From DASZBX01 sp035943635 (GTDB lineage Bacteria; Actinomycetota; Actinomycetes; Streptomycetales; Catenulisporaceae), in the NCBI GenBank assembly GCA_035943635.1, contig DASZBX010000117.1, positions 15,797 through 79,796 of the forward strand: a stretch of 64,000 bases of DNA, read 5' to 3'. Positions 9,502 to 21,500 of this stretch are shown in pieces. Under the pieces are notes generated by a model. It was not told where the DNA came from. It searched no databases and was given only the letters and a program-made list of their open reading frames with translations. Numbering within the stretch: the first letter of the stretch is position 1; each line of letters starts with the position of its first letter. A program made the position numbers and the translations under genes.

Positions 9502-12500
9502 TGCCCGCCGAGGCCGGGGACGTCGCGATCGTCGGGATGGCCTGCCGGTTCGCCGGCGCCGACGGGCCGGAGCAGTTCTGGCGGCTGCTGCGCGACCGGG
9601 TGGACGCCGTCACCGCGCCGCCGCCGGACCGCCGGGACGGCGCTGACGACGGCGGCGCCGGGCTCGGCGAGCGGCCGCGGGTGGGCTCGTTCCTGCCCGC
9701 GGTCGACGGCTTCGACGCCGCGTTCTTCGGCATCTCCCCGCGCGAGGCGGCCGTGCTGGACCCGCAGCAGCGGCTCGCCCTGGAGCTGAGCTGGGAGGCG
9801 CTGGAGGACGCCGGGATCGTCCCGGCCGCCCTGCGCGGGGCCCGGGCCGGGGTGTTCGTCGGGGTGATGCGCGAGGACTACGCCCGGCTGGCCCAGCAGC
9901 TCGGCCCGGCCGCCGCCACCCGGCACTCGTTCACCGGGCAGCAGCGCAGCCTGATCGCCAACCGGATCTCCTACCTGTACGGGCTGCGCGGCCCGAGCCT
10001 GGCCGTGGACACCGGCCAGTCGGCGTCGCTCGCCGCGGTGCACCTGGCCTGCGGCAGCCTGCGCTCGGGCGAGTGCGACGTGGCGCTGGCCGGGGGCGTG
10101 AACCTGACCCTGCTCGCGGCCGGGGACGAGGACGCGGCCCGATTCGGCGCGCTCTCGCCGAGCGGGCGCTGCCGGACGTTCGACGCGGGCGCCGACGGCT
10201 TCGTGCGCGGCGAGGGCGGCGGATTGGTGCTGCTCAAGCCGCTGGCGGCGGCGCTGCGCGACGGCGACCAGGTGTACTGCGTGATCAAGGGCTCGGCGCT
10301 GAACAACGACGGCGGCGGCGCGGGCCTGACCGTGCCCAGCGCGGCGGCGCAGGAGCAGTTGTTGCGGGATGCGTATCGCCATGCCGGTGTTGATCCGGCG
10401 GGAGTGGGATATGTCGAGCTGCATGGCACCGGCACGCCGGTTGGCGATCCGATCGAGGCTGAGGCGCTCGGGGCTGTGCTGGGCGCCGCGCGCGAGGCCG
10501 GTCGGCCGTTGCCGGTCGGGTCGGTCAAGACCAACCTTGGGCATTTGGAGGCTGCGGCCGGGGTCTGCGGGCTGATCAAGACCGTTCTGGCGATCCGTTA
10601 TGGCGAGCTGCCCGCTGCTCTGCACTTCGCCGCGCCGCACCCGCGGATACCCCTGGGCGAGTTGCGGTTGCGGGTGGTGACCGAGGCGGAGCCGTGGCCG
10701 GGCGACGGGCCGCGGGTGGCTGGGGTCAGTTCTTTTGGGATGGGCGGGACGAACTGCCATGTCGTGCTTGCCGAGCACGCCGCAGTGGCGTCTCTGGTCC
10801 CGCCGGAGCCGGAGGCCTGGCCGGTCCGGGCCGCGTTCCTGCTCTCCGGCCGCACCGCCGACGCGCTGGCCGACCAGGCGTCCCGGCTGCGGACATTCCT
10901 CACCGACCAGCCCGGCATCGACCGCTCGGCGGTGGCCCGCACGCTGGCCGGGGCGCGGACCGGTTTCGAGCACCGGGCGGTGCTCACCGCGGCGGACGAA
11001 CCGGGGTTGCTGGCCGGACTGGCTCGGCTCGCGGCTGGGCGTGGCGGTCCGGAGATCGCCCGGGGCGTGGCCGGGCCCGAGGCGGGCGCCGCGTTCCTCT
11101 TCTCCGGGCAGGGCGGCCAGTATCCGGGGATGGGTCGGGCGCTGTATCGCGAGCAGCGGGTGTTCCGGGATGCCTTCGACGCGGTCTGCCGACACGTGGA
11201 TGCGCGTCTCGACGTGCCGTTGCGCGAGGTCGTGTTCGCTCGGGCCGGGACGCCGCGGGCCGCTCTGCTGGACGAGACCCGTTACACCCAGCCGGCGCTG
11301 TTCGCGCTGGAGGTGGCGCTCTTCCGCCTGGTCGGATCGTATGGCGTGACGCCCGCTGCGCTCGTCGGGCATTCGATCGGCGAGTTGGCCGCCGCGACCG
11401 TCGCCGGGGTTTTCGCGCTGCCGGATGCGGCCTTCGTGGTGGCCGCGCGGGGCGAGCTGATGCAGTCGTCGCCGCCGACCGGCGCGATGCTGGCCGTCCG
11501 CGCCGGTGAGGAAGAGGTCTTAGATATGCTGACCGGCTATGACGGCCGGATCACGCTGGCCGCCGTCAACGGGCCGATGGCCACTGTGATCAGCGGCGAT
11601 GCCGAGGCAGTGGCCCGTGCGGCCGAGGATTTCGCGCGCCGGGGCCGCAAGACCACGAGGTTGCGGGTGAGCCGGGCGCTGCACTCGCGTGACCTGGATC
11701 CGGTGCTGGAGCGGTACGGCGAGATCTTGGCGTCCGTCGCGCTGCATCCGCCGCAGGTGCCGATTGTGTCGACGCTCACCGGTCGGCCCGTCGGCGCGAC
11801 TGAGATGACCGATCCGGGCTATTGGGTGCGCCAGGCTCGGGAGCCGGTCCGGTTCCTGGCTGCGGTCGGCGCTTTGGAGGCTTCCGTGCTGGTCGAGCTC
11901 GGGCCCGGCGCGGGTTTGGCCGCCGCGGCCCGCGAGTGCCCGACCGCCGGTGGCGTGCCCGCGACCGCTGTGGCCGCCGTGCTGCGCCCCAACCGGCCCG
12001 AACCGGCGACGCTGCTCGGCGCGCTCGGCATGCTGCACGTGCATGGCGTGCCGGTGGACTGGGTTGAGGTGCTCGGCGGTACGGCGAGGGTGCGGCTGCC
12101 GACGTATCCGTTCCAGCGTGAGCGGCACTGGCTGGACTCCCGCCCGGGCCCGGGGCAGGCGCGGCCAACCGCAAACGTCTCGGATCCAGGCGCAGAGCAG
12201 GCTGCCGAAATCCCCGGCGCCCCCGATGCTTCGCCGCGCTCACGCCCAGCCCCAAGGCCGACGCAACGCACAGCGAACATCACGGACTCGGTCACGGAGC
12301 AAGTCGCCGACATTCTCGGTCTCCCTAGCGCGTTGCCGGACTCTCGCCTGGCTCCGAGAGCGGCGCAGCCCGTGGCGAGCGTCGCGGACCTGGTCGCGGA
12401 GCAGGTCGCCGAGGTCCTCGGGCATCCCGGCGCGGCGAGCGTTGACCCCGGGCGCACCTTCGCCGACCTGGGCCTGGACTCGCTGATGGCCGCGGAATTG

Positions 12501-15500
12501 CTGGACCGGCTCGGCTCACATACGGGCGTCGCGCTGCCCGCCGCGGCCGTCTTCGACCATCCCACCCCGGCCGCGCTGACCCGCCATCTGCTCGCTGCCT
12601 CCGTCTCCGGGCTCGCGGCCACCGCCGGGCCGGCGACCGCGCCCGAAGCTGAGTCGACCGACGCCGCCGACATAACCGACCCGATCGTCATCGTGGGCAT
12701 GGCCTGCCGCTACCCGGGCGGTGTCACCAACCCGGACGACCTGTGGCAGCTCGCCAAGTCAGGCGGCGACGCGATCGGCGAGTTCCCCACCGACCGCGGC
12801 TGGGACCTGGACGCGTTGTCCGGCGCCGGACCCGGCCAGCCCGGCACCTCGGTGACCCGCCAAGGCGGTTTCCTCTACGACGCCGCCGAGTTCGACGCCG
12901 CGTTCTTCGGCATCTCCCCCCGCGAAGCCCTGACCACCGACCCGCAACAGCGCCTGCTGCTGACCATCGCCTGGGAAGCGTTCGAACACGCCGGAATCGA
13001 CCCGGCATCCGTGCGCGACAGCCGCACCGCCGTCTTCGCGGGCGTCATGCACCACGACTACGCGCCGCGGGTGCACACCGTCCCGGTCGGGCTGGAGGGC
13101 CACCTCGTCACGGGCAACACCTCCAGCGTGGTCTCCGGGCGCCTGTCGTACGTGTTCGGGCTGCGCGGCCCGGCCGTGACCGTGGACACGGCATGCTCCT
13201 CGTCGCTGGTCGCGCTGCACCTGGCGGCCCAGTCGCTGCGCCGCGGCGAGTGCACCCTCGCGCTGGCCGGCGGCGTCTCGGTGATGGCCACGCCGGAGAT
13301 GTTCGTGGAGTTCTCCCGGCTGCGCGGGCTCGCCCCGGACGGGCGGTGCAAGTCGTTCGCGGCCGGGGCGGACGGCACCGCGTGGGCCGAGGGCGCGGGC
13401 CTGCTCGTGCTCGAACGCCGCTCCGACGCCCGCCGCCGCGGCCACCGGGAGTGGGCCGTGCTGCGCGGCAGCGCGGTGAACCAGGACGGCGCCTCCAACG
13501 GCCTGTCCGCCCCGAGCGGGCCGGCCCAGGAACAGGTGATCCGGGAGGCCCTGGCCGACGCGGGCCTGACCCCCGGCGAGGTCGACGCAGTGGAGGCGCA
13601 CGGCACCGGCACCCCGCTCGGCGACCCGGTCGAAGCACGGGCGTTGGCTGCCGCGTACGGGCCCGACCGACCGGACGGACGCCCGCTGCTGCTCGGCTCG
13701 CTCAAGGCCAATATCGGACACGCGCAGGCCGCCGCCGGCGTCGGCGGCGTGATCAAGATGGTCCAGGCCCTGCGGCACGGGGTCCTGCCGGGCCTGCTGC
13801 ACCTGGACCGGCCGTCCGGGCACGTCGACTGGGACGGCTCGGGCATCCGCCTGCTCGACGCCGCCACCGCGTGGCCGCAGACCGGTCGTCCGCGCCGGGC
13901 AGGTGTGTCCTCCTTCGGCATCAGCGGCACGAATGCGCACGTCCTGCTGGAAGAACCCGCCCCGGAACGGGCACCCGGCCCGCGCCCCGAACCGCCCGCC
14001 GCACTGCCCTGGGTGATATCCGGCCGCTCGCCGCAAGCACTGCGAGCACAGGCCGCCCGACTGCGCGACCGGCTGCGCGACGAATCAGCTACCGATCTAA
14101 CCGACCTGGCCGACCTGGCCCACGCCCTGACCGCGCACCGCCACGCGCACGACCACCGCGCGGTGATCATCGGCACGGACCGCGAGGACTTGCTGCACGG
14201 TCTGGCCGCAGTGGCCGACGGACAGCAGATGCCGGGCGTGGTCACCGGCCGGGCCCGCACCGGACACCGGCCGGTGCTGGTCTTCCCCGGCCAGGGCACC
14301 CAATGGACCGGTATGGCCGTGCCGTTGCTGGAGTCCTCGCCGGTGTTCGCGGCGTCGATGCGCGAATGCGAGCAGGCACTGGCGCCGTACGCGGACTGGT
14401 CGCTGCGCGAGGTGCTCGGCGGCGCGGCGGCGCTGCGCCGGGTGGAGGTAGTACAGCCAGCGCTGTGGGCGGTCATGGTGTCGCTCGCGGCAGTGTGGCG
14501 TTCCTTCGGCGTCGAACCGGCCGCAGTGGTGGGTCACTCGCAGGGCGAGATCGCAGCGGCCTGCGTTGCCGGGGCGTTGACGCTGACAGACGGCGCCCGG
14601 GTGGTCTGCCTGCGGGCCAAGGCGATCCAGGCGTTGTCCGGGCGCGGCGGCATGATGTCGGTCCGGCTCCCGCGCGCCGAGGCCGAGCGCTGCCTGCTGC
14701 CCTGGTCCGGGCGGATCGGCGTCGCGGCGGTCAACGGCCCCCGGTCGACGGTGCTCTCCGGCGCCCCGGACGCGCTGGACGCGCTCGCCGCGCAGCTCGC
14801 GGCCCGGGACGTGCGGCTGTCCCGGCTGCCGGTGGACTACGCCTCGCACTCGGCCCAGGTGCAGAGCCTGCGCGAGCGGCTGCTCACCGAGCTCGCCGGG
14901 ATCCGCCCGCGCACCTCGGACGTGCCGTTCCACTCCACGCTCACCGGCGAGATCATCGACACGGCCGGCCTGGATGCCGAGTACTGGTACCGGAATCTGC
15001 GCGAGACCGTCGAGTTCGAGGGCGCGATCCGGGCCCTGCACGCCGCCGGGCACCGCACGTTCCTGGAGGCGAGTCCGCACGCGGTGCTGACCGTGGACGT
15101 TCAGGAGATCCTGGACGAGGGCGAGCGGCCCGGGACCGCACTCGGCACGCTGCGCCGCGACGACGGCGGCCTCGGCAGGCTGCTGACCTCGGTCGCGGAG
15201 GCTCATGCGATCGGCGTCGGCGTGCGCTGGGAGCCGGCCGTGGCGGCGCGGGGCGGCGGGCGGGTGGACCTGCCGACGTATGCGTTCCAGACCGAGCGGT
15301 TCTGGATGCTGCCGGACACCGCGGCGGCCGGCGCCCGCGCCCTGGGACTGGCGCCCGGCGGGCATCCGCTGCTCGGTGCCGGGCTGGCACGCGCCGACGA
15401 CGACGGGCTGCTGCTCACCGGCGTCCTGTCGACGGCCGGCCGGCCCTGGTTGGCGGATCATGGCGTCGGCGGCGATGTGCTGCTGTCCGGGACGACGTTC

Positions 15501-18500
15501 GTGGAACTCGCCCTGCACGCCGGGCAACGCGTCGGCCTGCCCCGGATCGAGGAGTTGGTGCTGCATACGCCGCTGGTGTTGGCCGAGGGCGCCAGCGTGC
15601 GGATCCAGATCGCCGTCGGCGGGGCCGCGACGGCGCCGCGACGCCCGGTCGCCGTGTACGCCGAGGACGGCGGCACCTGGATCCGGCACGCCAGCGGCCA
15701 CCTGGTCGACGAGGCCGGGCCAGCCGCGTCGTTCGCGTCGTCGGCATGGCCGCCCGCGGACGCCGAACCGATCGATCTGGCCGACGCCTACCCGGATCTG
15801 GCCGCGACCGGCTACGCGTACGGCCCCGCTTTCCAGGGCTTGCGGGCGCTCTGGCGCTCCGGCACCGACCTGTACGCCGAGATCGTCCTGCCGGAACCGC
15901 TGCACGCCGACGCCGCCGGGTACGGGCTGCATCCCGCCCTGCTCGACGCCGCCCTGCACCCCCTGCTCGTCGCGGCCGACCACGACGAGATCCGGCTGCC
16001 GTACTCGTGGAACGGCGTCCGGCTGCACGCCGCCGGTGCGACCAGCCTGCGAGTGCACCTGGCCGACGCGGGCGACGGCGCGATCCGGCTGCACGCCACC
16101 GACTTCACCGGCCGACCGGTGGCCTCGGTCGACGCACTCACGCTGCGCCCCGTGCGGCGCGGGTCGCCCGACCGGCTGCTCTGGCAGATCGACTGGATCG
16201 AGGCGAAGACCGGCGAACCGGCCGAGGCGGCGGCCGTGACCTTGCCATACATCTGCCCTGACAGTGAACCGGATATCCCGGCCGCGGTGCGCGCGGCGAC
16301 CGGCGGCGTCCTGGAATGGTTGCAACGCACCCTGACCGACCCGGCGCACGCGGACGCCACTCTGGTCGTGGTCATCCGATCGGACGACCTGGCGCACTCG
16401 GCGGTCCGAGGCCTGGTGCGCTCGGCCCGGACCGAGAACCCGGGCCGCGTCATGCTCGTCGACACCGACCGGCCGCCCAGCCCGGAGGATCTGCGCGCGG
16501 CGGCCGGCACCGGCGAACCCGAGGTCACTCTGCGCGGTTCCCGGCTGCTCGTTCCCAGGCTGACCCGCTCCCCCGCCACGCCCACGGCACCGCCGCGGCC
16601 GTGGAATCCCGATGGAACAGTGCTGATCACCGGAGGCACCGGCACCCTGGGTGCGCTCCTGGCCCGGCATCTGGTCACCGGGCACGGCGTACGCCACCTG
16701 CTCCTGACCGGGCGCAGCGGGCGCGGCTCCGACATGGCGGATGAACTGTCCGCGCTCGGCGCCCGGGTCCGCGTCGCCGCCTGCGACGCGGCCGACCCCG
16801 ACGCACTCGCCGACCTGCTCGGCTCCCTCGAACCCGAGCACCCGCTGACAGTCGTCGTACACGCCGCCGGAGTACTCGACGACGGCACCTTGGACTCACT
16901 GACCCCGGCCCGGCTGGACACAGTGCTGCGGCCGAAAGCCGACGGCGCATGGCACCTGCACCGACTCACCGAGCACCTGGACCTGGACGCGTTCGTGCTC
17001 TTCTCCTCGGCGGCCGGCACGATCGGCACACCCGGGCAGGCCAACTACGCCGCCGCGAACACATTCCTGGACGCGCTCGCCCGCCACCGCCGAGCCCACG
17101 ACCTGACCGCGACCTCACTGTCCTGGGGCTTGTGGGACCTGGACACCGGCCTGACCGGCCACCTCGGCGCGTCCGGCCGGGCCCGGCTGGCCCGGTACGG
17201 CCTGTCCCCGTTCAGCACCGAGCAGGGCCTCGCGGCATTCGACCTGGCGCTATCCCGGGACGCCGCGCACCTGATCCCGGCGCGCCTGGACCCGACCATG
17301 CTCGCCGGCTCACCGCGCCGCACGCAAGCGCCGACGGCCGCGCCCGCCGCCGCAACGCCATCCGTCCCGCGCGACCGGCAGACGCTGGCCGACCTGGTCC
17401 GGTCGACCGTCGCCGCGGTGCTCGGCCACAGCCCGGCCGACGGCATCGAGGAGGACCGGGCGTTCCGCGACCTGGGCTTCGACTCGCTCACCGGCCTGGA
17501 ACTGCGCAACCGGCTCAGCGCCGCCACCGGGCTGCGGCTGCCGGCCACCCTGGTCTTCGACCGGCCCACCCCGGCCGCACTGATCGCCTTCCTGTCCGGC
17601 CAGACCCCGGCCCGGCCGGACCCCGGCACACCAGCGGCCCGGCCCGCCGCGGAGGCCGAGGACCCGGTGGTGATCGTCGGCATGGCCTGTCGCTACCCCG
17701 GCATCGGCACGCCCGCCGACCTGTGGCGCCTGCTGGCCGAGGGCCGCGACGTGATCACCGACTTCCCCACCGACCGAGGCTGGGCCACCGACGCGCTCTA
17801 CGCGCCGAATCCGGCCCCGCGCAAGACCTACGTGCGCCGAGGCGGATTCCTCGCCGACGCCACCACGTTCGACCCGGCGTTCTTCGGCATCTCACCGCGC
17901 GACGCCCTCATCATGGACCCACAGCACCGGGTCCTGCTGGAGACCACCTGGCACGCCCTGGAAGACGCGGGCGTGGACCCGCACGCGCTGCGCGGCTCCG
18001 ACACCGGCACCTTCACCGGGCTGATCGCCGGCGACTACACCTCACTGGTCAACGACCTGCCCGAGGACCTGGTGGGGCAGGCCTCGGTCGCCAACACCCC
18101 GAGCGTCGCCTCCGGCCGACCGGCCTACCTGCTCGGCCTGCACGGACCGGCCCTGACCGTCGACACGGCCTGCTCGTCCTCGCTGGTCGCGCTGCACCTG
18201 GCCGTCCGGTCGCTGCGCGAGCGGGAGAGCGGCCTGGCGATCGTGGCCGGGGCGAGCGTCATGTGCACGCCCACCCGATTCGTCGAGTTCTCCCAGCAGC
18301 ACGGCCTGGCCCCGGACGGGCGCGCCAAACCCTTCCGCGCCGACGCCGACGGCACCGCGTGGGGCGAGGGCGCGGCCGTGCTGATCCTGGAGACGCTCTC
18401 GCGTGCCCGGGCCGAGGGACACCGGGTGCTCGCCGTGGTCCGCGGCACCGGGGTCAACCAGGACGGGCCGTCCAACGGCCTGACCGCACCCAGCCAGGAC

Positions 18501-21500
18501 GCCCAGGAGCAGCTGATCCGGACCACGCTCGCCGCGGCCGGGCTCGGCGCCGACGACGTCGACGCGGTCGAAGCACACGGCACCGGCACCGTCCTCGGCG
18601 ACCCGATCGAGGCACAGGCCCTGGCCGCCGCGTACGGGCCCGGGCGGGATCGGCCGCTCTACCTCGGCTCGGTCAAAGCCAACCTCGGGCACACCCAGGC
18701 CGCCGCGGGTGTTACCGGCATCGTCAAGATGATCCTGGCGATGCGGCACGGCGAGCTTCCGGCGCAACCCGGTTCCGCCGCGCCCACCCCGCATGTCGAC
18801 TGGGATGCCACGCCGCTGACTCTGCTGGCCGCGCCCGTCGCCTGGCCCGGGACCGGTCGGCCCCGGCGCGCCGCGGTCAGTGCGTTCGGGATCAGCGGGA
18901 CCAATGCGCACGTGATCCTGGAGCAGCCTGGGCCCGAGCCCGAGCCCGCATCTGAGCCCACGCCCAGATCCGAGCCCGGATCCGCCGAGTCGGCGCCGAT
19001 CGCGATATGCCCGGAGGTCCTGAAGATCCCGGCGTCGATCGTGCCGCTCCTGGTGTCGGGCGCCACGCCGACCGCCCTGGCCGCGCAGACCGCCCGGCTG
19101 CTCGATCACGTGGCCAGCGGCGGTCCTCGGCTGGTCGACGTGGCGTACACGCTTTCCCGTCGCGCACTGCACCCGTATCGCAGTGTCCTGCTCGGCGGCG
19201 CCCGGATCACCGGGCACGCGACGGGCGAGGTCCCGATCGCCTTCCTCTTCCCCGGCCAGGGGACGGCGTGGCCCGGAATGGGTCGCCGCCTGTACGAGAC
19301 CATGCCCGCGTACGCCCAGGCGTTCGACGAACTGAACGCCGAGTTGACGCCCCTGCTCGGCCAACCGCTGACCGACCTGAGCCCCGAGCAGCTGCGCCGC
19401 ACCGACCATGCCCAGCCCGCGATCTTCGCGGTCGAAGCCGCGCTGCACCGCCTGCTGGCCGGCTTCGGCGTGCGCCCGGACTTCCTGGCCGGGCACTCGG
19501 TCGGGGAGATCGCCGCCGCGCACGCCGCCGGGGTCTTCTCCACGGCCGACGCCTGCGCGCTGGTCGTCGCCCGGGGCCGGCTGATGGGCCGGATCGGCCG
19601 GACCGGGCTGATGGCCGCCGTGCCGATCGGCGAGGACCAGGCACGCGCGCTGATCCGGGGACGCGAACACGAGATTGCGATCGCCGCCGTGAACGGGCCC
19701 GCCGCCGTGGTGCTCTCAGGGGACGAACAGGCCGTCCGCGACTGCGTGCACGGACTGCGGGCCACCGTGCTGCGTACCGACCGCGCCTTCCACTCGCACC
19801 ACCTGGACGAGATCCTCGAACCCTTCCATGAGGTGCTGGCGGGTCTGGCATTCTCGCCGCCCAGGACGCCGATCGTCTCCGCGGCCACCGGCGAGCCGGT
19901 CACCGCCGACCAGGTGTGCACGCCGGAGTACTGGGTCCGGCAGGCCCGGGACACGGTGCGTTTCGGCGACGTCGTGGACCGGCTCGCCGGGGCCGGGGTC
20001 CGGGCGTTCGTCGAAGTCGGGCCGGGACACACGCTGTCCGCCCTGGTGTCCGCGGCCCTGCCCGACGCGGACGAGCCGATCCCCTGCCTGCGCGAGAGCG
20101 AGCCGGACGGGTTCCCGGCCGCCCTGGCCGGACTGCACGTGCGCGGCGTCCCGGTCGACTGGTCGCCGCTGACCGCCGGCGGCGCCCTGGTCGACCTGCC
20201 GCCGTATGCCTTCCAGCGGGAACGTTACTGGCTGCGCGACGTGGAGCACCCGCCGGTCGACCCGGTGCGCTACGACCTCGCCTGGCAGCCTTGGTCCGTG
20301 CCCAGTCAGCCCACGTACAGCGGGACCTGGCTGATCGTCGCCGAACACGATGATGCCGCCGCCGCGGGCCTGCACCATGCCCTGACCGAGCGCGGCGCGC
20401 AGGCGCACCAGTGCACTGATATAGGGCGATGGCCGGATCAGTGTCCGGCGACACCGACCGGGATCGTCTCACTGCTCGCGCTCGACGACCGGGACCACGC
20501 CGGTGGCCTGCCCCGAGCCGCGACCGCCACGCTCGACCTGCTCAACGCGGTCGACGCCGCCGGGCTGGGCGCGCCGGTCTGGAACCTGACCCGCGGCGCC
20601 GTCTCGACCGGGCCCGGCGACCCGGTCCGCCGACCCCGGCAGGCCGCCGGGTGGGGCCTGGGCCGCGCGGTCGCGCTCGAGACGCCGTACGTCTGGGGCG
20701 GCCTGATCGACCTGCCGGAGCGGGACCGCTGGTCCGCGGTGGCCGACGTGCTGCTCGGCCCCGGCGGCGAGGACGAGATCGCGATCCGCGGCGACGAGAT
20801 CCTGGTCCCGCGCCTGCGCCGCGCACCGGCCCGGGAGCCGCGGCCGTGGCGGCCGCACGGGACCGTCCTGGTGACCGGCGGGCTCGGCGGCCTGGGCGCG
20901 CAGGTCGCCCGGTGGCTGGCCCGGCAGGGCGCCGTCCGCCTGCTGCTGGCCGGGCGCCGCGGCATCGCCACGCCGGGCGCGCCGGGCTTGTGCGCCGACC
21001 TGGCCGCGCTGGGGGCGGACGTCCACGTGGCCGCGTGCGACATCACCGACCGGGCGACCCTGTCCCGCCTGCTCGCGTCGATCCCCGCAGACGCGCCGCT
21101 GACCGCGGTCATACACGCGGCCGGAATCCTGGACGACGCCCCCGCCGCATCCCTGACCCCGCAGCGGATGGCGCGGGTTTGGGCGGCCAAGGCCGGCGCG
21201 GCCTGGGAACTGCACGAACTCACCCGCTCGCAGCCGCTGGGGCACTTCGTGTTGTTCTCCTCGCTCGCCGGGGTGGTCGGCTCGGCTGGACAGGCTGCCT
21301 ACAGCGCCGCGAACGCCGCGCTCGACGCCCTGGCCGTGCACCGGCGCGACCTCGGACTGCCCGCCACCTCGATCGCCTGGGGGCCGTGGGCCGGCGCCGG
21401 GATGTTCGACTCCGTGGCCGGACGGCCACATCTCGACGGCCTGGCGGCGATGGCGCCGCAGGTGGCCCTGGACGCGCTGGAACGTTGCGGCCCCGGCTGC

